Below, piece by piece: positions 48,352-60,561 of a stretch of DNA of 64,000 nucleotides (its first letter is position 1; each line of letters opens with the position of its first letter). Made by a program: the position numbers and the translations under genes. The DNA comes from Lichtheimia corymbifera B2541. Taxonomy: Eukaryota > Mucoromycota > Mucoromycetes > Mucorales > Lichtheimiaceae. The notes below the pieces were generated by a model. The model was given only the letters and a program-made list of their open reading frames with translations, searched no databases and was not told the origin of the DNA. The stretch is from NCBI GenBank assembly GCA_000697475.1, contig JNEU01001102.1:149812-213811 (forward strand), in the 5' to 3' direction.

Positions 48352-49466
48352 ATGCACACGCTTTTCGTGGTGACAGGGGCTAACCGTGGCTTTGGCCAAG
48401 CTATTACAAAAGTTATCGCAAAACAGTACCAGCCAACATCCAACAAACTTTCTTTTGTCCTTGTGGGTCGACAAGAAGCACCATTGCAACAAGTAGCACA
48501 TGACATTCGACAGCTCGGTTCCAACATTACGGCCCATGTTATTGCCAATGCGTCCATTGGCTCGGCAGTCGCCACTCGAGATACCATTTTAGAACCTCTT
48601 GAACGCGTTGTCAAGGTAAAAGTGGATACACATGTGATGATAATAATAATAACGCATGCATGTATGGTGTCATCCCAGGATATGCACGATCCACCATTGA
48701 CTTCAGCCACGTTGATCAATAATGCAGGATCCACAGGCGACTTGACCAAGCAAGTATCCGATTATGAAGCTGAGGAAATCCAGGCCTATTTCAATGTCAA
48801 TGTTATTTCTTATACCACTCTTGTGTAAGTTGTCTTGAATTCATTCATTGCTGCCCCTGGATTCAACGGAGTGAATGGCGTATATCCCTTCACAAGCCCC
48901 CCCCCCCCCATCTATCAGGACGACTGACACTTTATCCTTTTCTTTATAGATCAGGATTCCTGCGATTATTCCTTCCCACCAAGACTCCTATCACATTAGT
49001 CAACATTTCATCCTTGTTGGGCATCCAGCCTTTTGCTAATTGGGGTCTTTATGCAACCGGCAAATCGGCCAGAGATATGTTGCTGGGTGTCGTTGCCAAG
49101 GAACATGAACCAGTGAGTTTGGATGATGATCCCCCATTGGAGAGAAAGATTTCATGCCATGCTAATAGGATTGAACCTTGTAGACATCTGTGCGCACATT
49201 ATCCTATGCCCCTGGTCCTCTTGACAATGGTCTAATGAAAGAGATATGCGAGACATTGGGTGATCCAGAACAAAGAAAGTTTTATAGCGATATGGCAAAG
49301 GAGGTAAGTAATCGCGTCCTCCTCCTTCAACAACAACAATCCAGACTCTAACAAAGAACCATAGAACAAGCTGGTCAACATGGATGTAACGGCTCAAAAA
49401 TTAGCGGATCTACTCTACACAAACAATTTTACATCCGGATCCCATGTCGATTACTATGATCTTTAG
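48352..49466 (+). CDS. Short-chain dehydrogenase, sepiapterin reductase-like
   Basis: Five exons (48352-48615, 48679-48824, 48950-49112, 49184-49303, 49365-49466) encode 264 aa, the usual size. The nucleotide-binding TGANRGFGQAI, the NNAG motif, the catalytic Ser in VNISSLLG and YATGKS (YxxxK) are intact. LINNAGSTGDL and the C-terminal YAPGPLDNGLM are characteristic of sepiapterin reductases and their fungal relatives. Family reaction: NADPH-dependent reduction of 6-pyruvoyltetrahydropterin-type or other dicarbonyl substrates in the cytosol; the substrate here is not proven. Intron 2 holds a C homopolymer near 48898. It starts 155 bp after the RRM gene on the same strand. Confidence 0.88.
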
Positions 49467-50590
49467 ATATATTCTTGTATCCAAGAGGTAGCAAATTTTC
49501 CCCGGTAGAATAAACCAAGGTTCAATCACCTACTCTTGCTGCACCTTTAATGCATTTGATGAATACTTAATGCCCATTGGCTTCTACCTGGTATCAGAAA
49601 AGCGTGCATTCTGTGCCCCCATCAAAGGAAACGATGCCCCGCTGTTAGTTTCTCAAGGATGCCACGCATAACTGTCTTTTCGTAATGAGGGCTGCTGTTG
49701 TCACCTATCCACGTAAGGATCTCATCTCCTCGCTTCATGCATCACCACCATACCTCCTCGCAAATAACTGTGATGGAATGTGCTGCTATATGATCGTCAG
49801 CAACTCCCGTGGATTCTACTCCTTGGTATAACTTGGGAGGTATCTCGTCTCATCCATGTAGCGTATTACATGGATTCTGTTACATATTATGTACAAGACG
49901 AGACGCGATTTCTTTTCGGAAGTTTCGAGGATGTCACCAGTATGTATTCTGCCTTTCATTGTTTAATGGTGGTCAATTTCTGCACTCTATCATTCCAGCA
50001 GCATCCATTCACAAGATGCCCGAATTTCTCACCCAACAACAACGTCTTCTCACTTTTTTGGTTGTGATGTGCTCAACACCTTTTCGGTCATTTTCATGTA
50101 AAGCTGCCAACCATTGGTTATTGTACCTATATTCCTTTCCTCCCTTTCCTGTTCCAAACTCACCCCCCCCCAAATGGTTGGAGATGTTCACGTTGCTTTC
50201 ATCCTTCTCGATGTATACAGTTTCTTAAAGTTCTGTATAAAGGATAGAGATGGTTTTCTTTGTCCTCTATTGAAAGGGGAGAGAGACCACACACGAAATT
50301 CTCTGCGTGACCAACAAGTGTAAAATTGGGGGGAGCTGCCAAATATCTTGCAACTGCTGGCTGTCCTTCCAACCCCTCGATCATCTCTCTCTTGCCGTAT
50401 ATATTTAGAGATGAGAGTTTGCTTTACACAATCCATGCAAAATTAAGGAGCCAACGGTTCCTTTTTTTTTTTTTTTTTTTTTTTGTTTCCTAAAACGATA
50501 TGACTCAACATCGACGATGCAGCAGCAGCAGCAGCATCTTTTCTTCTTTTTTTTCCCTTTACTTTCTTTTGCTTGCTTTCATGCTTGTAG
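49467..50590. other. Intergenic region, no gene supported
   Basis: Open frames near 49780-50228 have no recognisable domain and overlap in several frames. A T run of more than 20 bases lies at 50462-50484, followed by (GCA)n at 50520. Confidence 0.45.
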
Positions 50591-51310
50591 ATGAGTGAGA
50601 ACGATGATGAGTCCACCACGGTTGCGGCCGAGTCACCCGACATGACAACAGTATTACGATCGATCCATAGTGACGAGACACAATTACGCACCCTGGTGGT
50701 GGTATTGTCATTAACAGGCGGCCTGGTGCTTGCATTTATCCTTGGATTCGGTATCTACTTGTATTGGCAATGTTGTTCGTCAAGAAGACAGCAAAAAAAG
50801 CAACAACAGCGACATCATTCTACAGCCTCGTCAATGACAACGATAGACGACGAAGAGAGCAGTCTATACCATAACAACCATGCCGCTAAAAGCCGATCCA
50901 TGGTGATTGTTGATGTAGTCTCCAATGATCAACAACAACAACAACAATACTGCGGGAGTGTCAATGATGAGGATGGTGTAGGACGAGTTGATGAGGACGA
51001 AATTATACGAGCAGCAGGGGCGGCTATGGCTCCGTCAGCTCCTTCTGCCAAAGAATTACTTCATGTACAAGAACAGCAATCTTGTTTCTCAGAATCCTAT
51101 CATGCATCCACAACTACGACGACCACAACCACCACCACTACTACTCATACTGATACAACTTCAATGTGGTGTCATTACCATATGATGCTTGATCCTCCAC
51201 CCCCAGCTTATTCGCCTCCACGCGTTGGTGGTGGTGGTGGTTGTCAAGCTAATAACACCACCAGCACTGGTACAACAACAACAACACCTGTCCTTGCATC
51301 TTCCATATGA
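50591..51310 (+). CDS. Single-pass membrane protein with PPxY motif, unknown
   Basis: This single exon of 239 aa has an acidic 30-residue N-terminus, one membrane helix (~35-58: LVVVLSLTGGLVLAFILGFG) and a basic stop-transfer segment (SSRRQQKKQQQRHH). The cytosolic tail carries Gln and Thr runs and PPPPAYSPP near residue 205. PPAY is a PPxY motif of the kind bound by WW domains of Rsp5/Nedd4 ligases, so the protein may be an Rsp5 adaptor or substrate. That is inference from the motif and topology. There is no signal peptide, so it probably has an N-out signal-anchor orientation. No family is recognised. Confidence 0.55.
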   Translation: MSENDDESTTVAAESPDMTTVLRSIHSDETQLRTLVVVLSLTGGLVLAFILGFGIYLYWQCCSSRRQQKKQQQRHHSTASSMTTIDDEESSLYHNNHAAKSRSMVIVDVVSNDQQQQQQYCGSVNDEDGVGRVDEDEIIRAAGAAMAPSAPSAKELLHVQEQQSCFSESYHASTTTTTTTTTTTTHTDTTSMWCHYHMMLDPPPPAYSPPRVGGGGGCQANNTTSTGTTTTTPVLASSI

Positions 51311-52098
51311 GCCTGAATCTTTGTATATAAAAAGTCAATATGTGCATTTTTATAATATACATCCATATGATGTGGCACCGCATGTTGCATCACAAGTTGC
51401 CTAGATGTTGTCGGGTCGGGCCGGTGTGTCTGTGTATGTGGGTGTTAAGTTAAAGGGCCCTTACTGCAATGGATCATCACATCATCATCACTCCACTTTT
51501 TTAAACAAGAATGGAGTAGTGGTACATATAGACAAAGGGCAATCGGACATCCATGCCATGCAAATGCATGTTGTACAAGAATTCTCTGTCGGTTCTTTCA
51601 TTCAACAACGATCCAATGGTAACAAACAAATAGAGACCCATTTAAAAGAGGTTCACGTGTGTGAAGGATTGAATCTTGACTGGTTATCGCTGTCAATCGA
51701 AAATGATATCGATATATAGGAAGGTTGCATAATGGGGGTGGAGGGGTTGAATATTGTATTTAGGTTGCGGATATACAGTACACAATGGTACATTATGCAT
51801 AGCGATCATTTATGAGTGATAACATGATGGGCCGCCATTCTTGTTGTGATCACATGGGTAGATTTTCTGCACAATAAAAAAAAAGAACCCCACTGGTCCG
51901 TTGACATGTGCTACAAGAAAAAAAGTTGATTTCCGAAAACGAACAACAGTAAAAAGAAAAGCGAATATATTTAATTTTGAGACATGATGAGGATAATACA
52001 TACACAGCAAAAAGAGAGAGAGAGAGAGAGAGATAGAGAAAGAGAGAGCAGGTGGTCAGGAAAAGAGAGAGAGAATATGGACCGCTATCGTTGCCAGG
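51311..52098. other. Intergenic region with (GA)n
   Basis: It contains the 3' flank of the membrane-protein gene, an unconvincing open frame at 51405-51719 and an AGAGAG tract at 52013-52033. Confidence 0.45.
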
Positions 52099-52787
52099 CT
52101 ACCATCCTTGGGTACCAGAGATACTCATTGCCCCCAAAAGAATGGGTCTTAGTTTATCCCATCGTTCCTCGCATTCTCGAGCAGAGTGCCTTGCTTGTAG
52201 AGTGGAAGATAACTGTTCCCATCGATGCTCACCCCAGCGACTGCCATTGACTCGGTCCAACACGAACTCCAACAAGACACGATCATCTTCTTGTGTCCAA
52301 TGGTGGTGGTGGTGTTGTTGCTGCTGGTGAGAGATAAACATGTACGCTTGTTGAATGTCAAGCTCACCACTCCCAACCATTTCCTTGGATCCATCCATCG
52401 ACCTTGACGTATATGCTCCTCTTGTTCTTACCTCATCAAGGCTCTGTTCTTGTGCTTGTTGCAATACATGCTGTACAACATCGTCGGCAGTGATCAAACC
52501 AGGTATTCGAGTACCTAGTATATACAGGTGTCAATATCTATCTTATCTTATAACACTCGTCCTCCTTGGTTACCAGGGTTTGGAAGTCGTCGCAATGACG
52601 GTGATCCCGTATGTTGAAAGTTGCGTATAATGTTGCGAACGGCACTTTCACTCAAGTAGGTCATGTCGGATATTCGAGCAGGACTACAGCCTGCTTGGTG
52701 TGCACCCACGACAAACCAGCGTATTGAGTCATGGGGTTGTCGATTTGACGGTCGAATGGGCTGGTAATGACGTTCGAGTGGCCTCAT
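52099..52787 (-). CDS. Transposase-type HTH plus SANT/Myb-like protein
   Basis: Two minus-strand exons (52574-52787, 52099-52514) give 209 aa. Residues ~20-65 form a homeodomain-like helix-turn-helix of the Tc1/paired kind (VGAHQAGCSPARISDMTYLS, then VRNIIRNFQHTGSPSLRRL). After a linker with a Gln/His run, residues ~145-195 form a SANT/Myb-like repeat (HWTQEDDRVLLEFVLDRV, SRWGEHRWEQLSS, SARECEERWDKL). There is no catalytic DDE part, so it is more likely a domesticated DNA-binding protein than a transposase. A donor-like GTAAGA within exon 2 leaves open an extra small intron. Confidence 0.6.
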
Positions 52788-53039
52788 TGCAAACCAAAAG
52801 TGGGGGGAATAAAGTATATAAAAAGTAGAGTGAGAATAAAAAAAGAATATAAAAAGTGACCTAAATGTGAGGGAGAGAGAGAGAGAGAGCGCGCGCTCGC
52901 ATATATTGCTTTCCTGTCTCCGATATACAGCTGCAATGCAACATCCATCACCGACCAGATCCGACATTGCACACACAATTACACTTTGATTGTCGATGGT
53001 ATCATTCTACTTTATTTCACTTTAAGCCATACACTACTA

Positions 53040-53981
53040 CTAAAGTCGTGCTATTGAATGATGATGTTGATGATCCCATCCATCAATCTCCTTTGCAATC
53101 TCCTTGGCAACCCTTTGAACCGCCTCTTCGTCTTTGCCTACAACGCTGACCACCACATTGACCTCTGGATCACCCCATACTGGATAGCTTCCAATCTTGA
53201 GCCCATCTTTTTGTACTCGTGCCTGGATCTTCGCCAGTGTTTGTGCAATAGCTCCTTCGGTTGCCTTGGTAGCCACATCCCTCCGATGAAATCCTCCTCG
53301 CACAGATCGTTGTTGCTGATTGATGATCCTTTGCAAATGATCTTCAAGTGAGTCGACCAGCAATTCAAATAGACGCGGTATGCCAGGAAGGATATAAATG
53401 TTGCTGTTCACAATGACGATAGGGATCAGGAATTGTTGCTTGGGTCTTAAGAGTTGTGCTGGATAAGGAAATGTAGCCAGTCGTTCGTATCCTTGTCGAT
53501 CCATGACCTTACGCTTGTCGAGCATCGCTTGCACACGTTGATGAGTCTCAGGGTCCAGTCGTAGCTCCAGTTGATAGGCTTGAGCAATCGCACCATAGGA
53601 GATATCATCGTGGGTCACACCTCTTGTCCTTTCATCTCTTAGCTATCATCATGCAATGCACCCTCCCCCACCTTCCCCTTTCTTTACCTATACCACCACT
53701 CGTAAATACAAAGTCGTGCATACTCGATAGTCTCCGTACCGTGCTCTCAATCGCTTCGGCATCATCCCCAACTACTTCAATGCGCTTCAACTCAATGCCC
53801 ATTTGAAAGAGGAACTTGGCTACATGGTGGGTCGTTGTCGAAATGTCAATAGCTCATATCGCCTAACACAGTTTGCGTAATTGTATTTACCAAGGTACCG
53901 TGAATTGGTGTCCTGCGTCTTGCCATTAAGGATCTCATCGCCAATAATACAGCATGCGGCTGTCAAGGAAGAAGCTGTCAT
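53040..53981 (-). CDS. MoaB/CinA-fold molybdopterin-binding domain protein
   Basis: Three minus-strand exons (53891-53981, 53688-53819, 53040-53620) encode 267 aa. The N-terminus AACCIIGDEILNGKTQDTNS, then IELKRIEVVGDDAEAI, and FTSGGIGVTHDDISY are the hallmark blocks of the MoCF-biosynthesis fold. Val replaces the usual Pro of GGIGPTHDD. The C-terminal half (LPGIPRLFELLVDSLEDHL, then IGSYPVWGDPEVNVVVSVVG) matches eukaryotic FLAD1-type N-terminal modules and CinA-like stand-alone proteins. In eukaryotes this module has been linked to FAD/nucleotide hydrolysis, but the PAPS-reductase-like FAD synthetase domain is absent here. I therefore call the fold, not a reaction. Confidence 0.82.
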
Positions 53982-54084
53982 GGCTTCAAGGGTAAAGAAA
54001 AGGACAAAGAAATTATGTTTGGGTGACACACACACAATCCACGCTTACTAAGGTACTATGTGGTTTATTAGATGACACTGGTTT

Positions 54085-54472
54085 TTAGCTATCGTACTCG
54101 TAGTTATGGCTAGGATCGATACAGCATGGCACTATATAGAAGTAGTAGTTAGCAATTCATATTATTGATGAACAAAGACGATTTGTACCTTTATTTCCTT
54201 CAGGGCCAATGCGCTTGAGCTTTTGTTTGTCTGGACACTTCTTGCCTTTTGGAGGACTTGGGCAGATTTGCTCACAGCATTTGTCTACAAAATGATATTA
54301 GATCATCATCACCATTTTCATTGTGCTACTTACATCCACTACCAAGATCAACTAGATCCATCCCTTTGGCGCATTTGCCTTTATGCGGAGGTGTATCGCA
54401 ATCCGCTAATACACCAGCAAGTAAATAACACGCAAGGATAGCCAAGGAGAACCAAGGTTGTTGTTTGACCAT
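54085..54472 (-). CDS. Small secreted 8-cysteine protein, 93 aa
   Basis: Three minus-strand exons (54334-54472, 54189-54284, 54085-54131) join in frame. Residues 1-23 form a signal peptide (FSLAILACYLLAGVLA). The mature ~70 residues carry eight cysteines in the order C, C, CC, C, C, CC (DCDTPPHKGKC, KCCEQIC, KKC, VPCC) and are Lys/Pro-rich. This looks like a disulfide-stabilised extracellular protein, but no family is recognised. It has a TATA box 67-73 nt upstream. It is followed on the same strand side by another secreted protein gene. Confidence 0.65.
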
Positions 54473-55312
54473 GTTGATGGCGGTTTTCTTCTTTACGAGC
54501 TTATACTTTTTACGGGTTCTGTACTCCTGATCATTAGTTTTTTATAGTCGAGACCAAACGGTTTACAGGCAGGGGAGCTAAGGGGGTGGGTTGTGTTCAC
54601 ATACATACACCACACATGTAAAACATCTTGACTTTCATCACACCGTCATGTACAATCTACCCCTTATCTGAAGCTTCTACAACCAATAATCTTCACCTCC
54701 GCCTTTCTTGCACCAATATCGGTGTGTGTCTGCCGTGCACAATATACAAAAGCGGGGAGAGGAGAAAAAAAGACGGGGTAACTGGGTAAACCAAAGATGC
54801 ATTCACTTTTGGCTATGGATGATGAATACATAGAAAGGAGCACCAGGATGTGTTATCCTTACTATGTATGAGGAGCAATGAGTCTAGAATTATGACGCCT
54901 ATTGCTGCTATGTACCATACTGGTAACGAAGATTCTGTAGTTTGGAAAACTATGATGGCGGTGAATATGTCGGAAATGCATTTCTCCTGAGATTATGCAG
55001 CATGTTGCGAAAGACATCGAAACTTCAAAAAAAAGCACTTTTTTAAGCCGACCGATTGTTATGCTTCCATAGTAACATCATTTGTATTGAATCTAAAATT
55101 ACACAAAGAATATGCAGGCTAGCAATTTCAAACACACACACATGCACGCACACAATCACTCGTATGATAACATAAAGAAAGGGTGATTAAGAAGCCTCAT
55201 TGTAGTGAGTGAAAGGTGGAGGACAAAGAAACGCAAATTCATGTAGTAGGGTTGCTGCTGCTACACAGAGGAGAGCCGTTTTTGGTTGAAGTATATATTT
55301 TCGTATCGATTA
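54473..55312. other. Intergenic region between two secreted-protein genes
   Basis: It contains the TATA box of the 8-Cys gene at about 54539-54545 (minus strand) and CA-rich microsatellite near 55133. No coding exon is seen. Confidence 0.45.
54539..54545 (-). promoter_or_regulatory. TATA box of the 8-Cys secreted protein gene
   Basis: TATAAAA on the minus strand, about 70 nt before the ATG at 54472. Confidence 0.4.
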
Positions 55313-55719
55313 TTATTGTCCACCAGATTGTGCGTTGGCATTGGCAACAGCTGTACCACCACCTTGAGCGTTAGCGTTTGCGTTGGCTTGGGCGTTGCCG
55401 CCGCCTTGAGCATTTGCATTTGCGTTGGCTGTTGCGTCGGATGAGGGTGGTTTGGGTACGCAGCAAGGACCTACAACACAGGCTTTTGTAAATAACATGA
55501 TAGCATCATGACTGTATATATATATATATATATATGCTTACTGCCATCACCAACAGTGGTCAGGTCATTATTGGGTGGGCATTGGTTGTTGCCGTCGGGT
55601 GGAGTGGAGCAATAGTTGCATTTGCCATCCTGCTCAACTACTGGGCATGGCTCATCGGCGATAACAGAACCAAGTAAAAGGATGGTTGCCACGCTAAGTG
55701 TAAGAAAGAAACGCTTCAT
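55313..55719 (-). CDS. Secreted protein with Ala-Asn and Gln-Gly repeats, 111 aa
   Basis: Two minus-strand exons (55542-55719, 55313-55470). Residues 1-21 form a signal peptide (FFLTLSVATILLLGSVIA). A cysteine-bearing segment follows (EPCPVVEQDGKCNYC, NNQCPP, SPCCVP). The C-terminal 45 residues are low complexity: ANANAQGGG units repeated about three times with small changes. The intron contains a (TA)n run at 55515-55534. It may be a wall-associated or secreted structural protein; no family is recognised. A TATA box at about 55773-55780 precedes it. Confidence 0.6.
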
Positions 55720-56585
55720 GGTGTCAAAATGAATGCTCGAATGCGCGTGTGTCCCCATATCCATCCCCTGTTTATATATTATTCAATTCTCCCCCAATTG
55801 GTGGAGCTCACTCTGGGTGTACGATTTTTTTTTACTCCTCAGCGCACTTGTACCTTGCCTCCTATTTTCTTTGTCTTTATATTTTTCTTCAGTTCTTTGT
55901 ATTCGTAATCCATCAACGTGGCTCGTACAGGAGAGATCGTCGTCGTTTGGGAGTTAAAAAAGATGTACACAATAATCTTTTATCACGAGCTGTTGCTAGA
56001 CTAACGTGCGTGAGAGCAACCTTGCCGTGGCTACAATACAACAACGCTTATATTCAATGTTGATTCCAACACCCCATTTTATTTATCTCCACATTAGTGG
56101 ATGCATACATCCGCTGCACAAAACGATTATATCTATATGTCATTGTCTTATACAATCAATAATAGGAGGACCACCTATTACAATTTTGGTTATCAGCATC
56201 GACCATTCCTATCCTCATCTAGTAATGGTACAATATCCTCGTTTACACAAGCAGACGTCTCATCTGTGGTGTGCACGGTTGGCATCTCCTCATTATTCTG
56301 CTCTCCTCTTTAGGGGCATTTTCTGGTTTTTCTCTCATGATCTTCAGTGCTTGCCATTGTTCTTTGGTCGGTTGATGCGGTCTGTGCATGTTGATCATCA
56401 TCACCATCGTGAATTGCTGTGACGGAATAACAATAATCTGGTGTACATTGCCAAGCAATAGTTATAAGGAGCTAGCTTCATGATGATGATGGGAGATTTC
56501 CACAACTACCACTGTTGCCAAGTGGGTATGTAATCATGACAGCCAATATCACTGCAATCACAAGGAGTACAAAACATGTACAATC
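55720..56585. other. Intergenic region, no gene supported
   Basis: It holds the promoter of the Ala-Asn repeat gene (TATATAAA on the minus strand at about 55773-55780) and the 3' flank of condensin. Plus-strand open frames here have no recognisable domains. Confidence 0.45.
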
Positions 56586-59500
56586 TTATTTATTTGTTGG
56601 CTCATCATCGACACTAGACGAAGAGGGTAAAGGTGTCTCGATACTTTCAGCAGCTCCTGAATCCGTGCTGGTCGTGGATTGCCTACAAGATTCCTCGATA
56701 TTCTCGCCAGTTGCTGATTCGGTAGTGGCTCTGTCGTCGTCATTGTTGTTCTCGTCATTGTTGTTATTGGATTTGCTAATAATCGTCTCAACCGATTTGC
56801 AGAACCTGGCCCAGGCATTGCGCACAACAGCTGTTTCTTTCAATGGTTTCTCCTAAATTGGGAGATATGACGTTGTTAGACATCACAGCTGTTTTCCTAT
56901 TGCACATGCCAGCTTTTCTTTACCTTGTTGATATGCTCAATCAGTTGATGGATTGCTTTGAGTCGTACATCGCTTGCCTCAGCCAGATGAAGTTTTCCTA
57001 ATAAATGCACCATCGTTTTGCGTACCACTATAAAAGGGAAGAGATGGGTGAGATTTTTGACGCATATATATATATGATCCCATCTACTTACAGCCACCAT
57101 GCTTCACAATGGACTCCAAAGCGTCAATAGCGACATCTGCATGCGCATCATGATCGATCTGGTTCTCATCTGCCAATTTGATTTTGCTCCTATTATAACC
57201 ATGATTAGACTTTTCATTCCCTCCTTGTCTATTTAAAGACATACAATGCAATTCTTCGAGGATCGGTCCAATCCGCCAGCATATCTGAGATTTGCGAAGG
57301 GTTCACCATGCGTTCATCTTTCTCCAGGTCAGCATATGTATCGCATAACTCCATCAATGCCTTGATGGCAATCTAGAATAAAATCGCTAGTTAGCGATGA
57401 TGAAACCTTTCCTCCTCCCTAATACACATATCAAGTTACCTTGACCATCACATGCTGGTTTTCATGCGATGAGTAGCAGTATGCAGGGAAAAAGTAGCTA
57501 AGACATTGTTGGATTTTGTTGTCGTCAATCGTAGTCGGAAAGAAATAGAGCACCACAAGGAGTTTGAGGATCTACGCAGAGCAAAAGTTGGATACTGATA
57601 TTATCAATGTGACCAAGATCGTACTTACTGCTTCACTCTTGAATGAACGTGTCAACATGAGCTTTGATAAACCTTCTACTGCGATTCCTTGGACTTCCAC
57701 GCTATCATGGTCTAGGCAATACTCAAAGAGCTGCTCAAGGGCTTCCTCCTAAAAGAGGGGATCAGTGGATCGAGTTGGATGACTGAGAGTGGGAACGCTT
57801 ACCGATTCCAGCTTTTCCAGAAAAGATGGCAAGCCATAGATCATGATCATATCAAAGATAATCTAAGGTCATAGCGATTTAGATAGGCTGCTCAAATAAC
57901 CATGGGACAATGTCACGTACCATCAATGCCTTTTGTTGAAGTTGCTCATGCCCATTCTTGAGACAATGTACAAACAGAGGTATATTATGATGGCCGAGAT
58001 TCTGGGATGATTTTGTATGAGTATCCATGGAGTATTTTTGACTGCCAATCAGGAACTAACCTTATCAAGAGCACAAGCAAGACCAAGGCAATGTAATCCC
58101 TCTTCACGAAGAACGACTTCCTTGCTTTGCACAGAAGGGACAATCAATTCGTTCAAGATACCATAGAGCGTTGAATTGTTTTGCAGCGACTACAGTGGTC
58201 ATTAGACTTCAAATAGTAATACCATCGATCCAACCCCTCTCTATTTACCTCCTCCGATAATTCAAGCATATACCGGCAAATGGTTAAGCATTTGAGATGA
58301 AGTAACATTCCTTTCAACAATCGGCTTTCGGTATCTGCTGGCTCCTCATCTTCTGATTTTATCCGTATGTGCTCGCCATTATCACTTCCGAGACGGGCTC
58401 TTTTCGATGGTGTGCTTGCCTCCTATACATATCTTGTTAGCCGGGTGTTCACCAATTTAGAAATATTATCCTGTACCTCAATGTGAGCAGTATCTGGCAT
58501 AGAAAGTTCTTGTATATCTGAAATAATCTCAATCATCACTCTACACACATACCATTAGCAAACATATCCATGATGACTGCATTGATATCCCTTACCGTGT
58601 AAAATCACGCTCATCTGGAGAGATAATCTTGAAGAGCTCCACAATGATTGGCACATATTCATCATGTAGGTGCTGATCCATCAGCATTTCGCCTATGGGA
58701 TATGCTTAATTTTCACACCATGATGCAATACGCTAGCATGAGGTACTTACGGAGTAGCACAAACATTTTCCGCCTGCCAACTTCATCAGCATAATCAAGG
58801 CATTTTGCAATTTCCAGCAGCTGCACAATGATAAAGTCGTAGTCGGTTTGCATATCGTCGTCGGCATTCTTGCGTATATCCCAGCAGTTTTGTATTGAAA
58901 AGGCATGGCGTGTCACTTCAGGAAGGATCTCATCCAATTTTTCCTCCATCTAGAAAAAGGCGTATACTACTGATTAGGATTGTGACAACGCTACTACCAA
59001 TAGCACCTCCCTTTCCAATGACTGACTGACCTTTTGTGATTTAAGAAACTTGATAAACACCTTAGCCATGAATGCGCTCTCCGTTGATAAATTCTCCCAG
59101 AATTGCTCTACGTTATATCGACTGGCCGTCAATATCATAAAAGTAGAATCCTCCATCTTCGTCATCGTACCTTCAAATTTGATCGAGTTGACAATATCGG
59201 TGCGTGCATTCAAGAAAGCCGTGAGAACATCATCCGCAATGGGACTGTCAACAACATCCAACCGTTCCAGAAACTAGCATTGCCATGAATCAATATGACG
59301 ATAGCCACTATATCCATCCCCCTAGGCTTACCTCCAGAAGATTGTTGTCTGCATGACGAATCCAATGATTAGCTAGCATTCTGCTGGCAGCACGTCTGAC
59401 AAGCCGATCTCTATATACAATAACCGAGCTATCAGCAAAACCATACTCATGCCAAGGATCGGATAAATATACCTGTCATTGAGACCCCATTTGAGTAAAT

Positions 59501-60561
59501 CATTCCTTTGTTGAAGTGTGAGTGTCCTGAAATCATCGATCTCTGCCATAGGCTTCAAAAAAACCACCCGACGATTGATGCCGTCAATATCACGTGCGCG
59601 TTCGAGGATGTAGGGTATGGTTTCATCAGTTTTGTCAAGGTTGAACAATACGACGCGTCGAACTTCACTATCCAAGATGTCAACCTTCCATCATTTTTCA
59701 TGCAGAGTCCAAATAACACGTACGCGCTAGGATCATGCTGAAGTAGCCACAGTAGTTTGCCAGCAATGTTACGACCATCCTTTGGATCGACTTCGTCGTC
59801 GGCACTCTGTAATCGGGAAAGAGCGGTGGCTGCCTGAATACGAACGGATGCTTCCTTATCTCTGATTCTTCCAAACAATGCCGATCTCAATTGTTGATAG
59901 AGCTCCTCACTATGATCATCCGTCAGCACCCAAAAAGAAGACCGCCAAGAAATGAATGTTGCTTACTCAATTTCACCGAGCGAGTTGATACTAAGAGCAA
60001 TGATTTGACAACACCGTAAACGCACAGGTTTATGCTTGGCTTGTGTGCCACGCAGTAAATGCCGTAAGAGATGCTCCACAAACCGAGCTGATAGATACTC
60101 GTTTTCTTCATTCTCGTTGTCATCCTCGTCTTGTTCATCGTCCTCATCGCTATCCTCGGTTGTATCTAGGTGTTGTCAATAGCATATAAGTCTCTCGTGC
60201 GTTGTGCGTGGATCATGGAAAAAGATAACGCACCCAGTTGTTGTGTATACTGCATGAAGGTAGCAATAAAGCGTACAATACGATCGGCGTGTGGTTCGCG
60301 TTTACGAACATTCAGAATCTTGTTAATGTTGCGAATGACTTCAGCGTTGAACTTGCTTTCGCCTTCAGGGTCAATGTCATGGGGCTGGCCTTTCCTGGCT
60401 GGTGAATTCAAGGCACACTGCTCCTGGATCTTCCGTAGCGCTACTGCATGCTTTCGCTGTGTTGCATTCGGCTTTTGTGCGTCGTTAAAGATCTGTGGTA
60501 CCGAGGTTGAAAGGTTGTTGATGGCATTCTGTTTTCGAACTTCTGCTGATGTCGGTGCCAT
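56586..60561 (-). CDS. YCG1: Condensin HEAT-repeat subunit Ycg1/Cnd3/NCAPG
   Basis: Nineteen minus-strand exons all join in phase to 960 aa: 60234-60561, 59967-60165, 59724-59909, 59473-59667, 59332-59410, 59031-59273, 58751-58949, 58596-58692, 58477-58540, 58249-58422, 58061-58189, 57921-58001, 57803-57862, 57629-57748, 57440-57571, 57245-57372, 57092-57189, 56924-57027, 56586-56852. Family landmarks are KILNVRKREPHADRIVRFIA, an acidic stretch near 112-128, VRLRCCQIIALSINSLGEID, DKEASVRIQAATALSRLQ and DPSAEVRRVVLFNL. HEAT repeats run through the middle, with an acidic Ser/Asn-rich tail. In the condensin complex this subunit, with Brn1, binds DNA during mitotic chromosome compaction. The start at 60561 matches the family; an upstream in-frame ATG at 60621 would add a hydrophobic leader. 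Confidence 0.92.

Noticed and set aside
49780..50228. Overlapping open frames after the SDR gene
   Set aside because: Two frames are open at once in a pyrimidine-rich region, and no protein features are visible.
51405..51719. 105-codon open frame
   Set aside because: No recognisable domain, odd composition, and position in a 3' flank; nothing supports coding.
55515..55534. (TA)n run as a possible origin or promoter
   Set aside because: It lies inside the intron of the Ala-Asn repeat gene and is a simple microsatellite.
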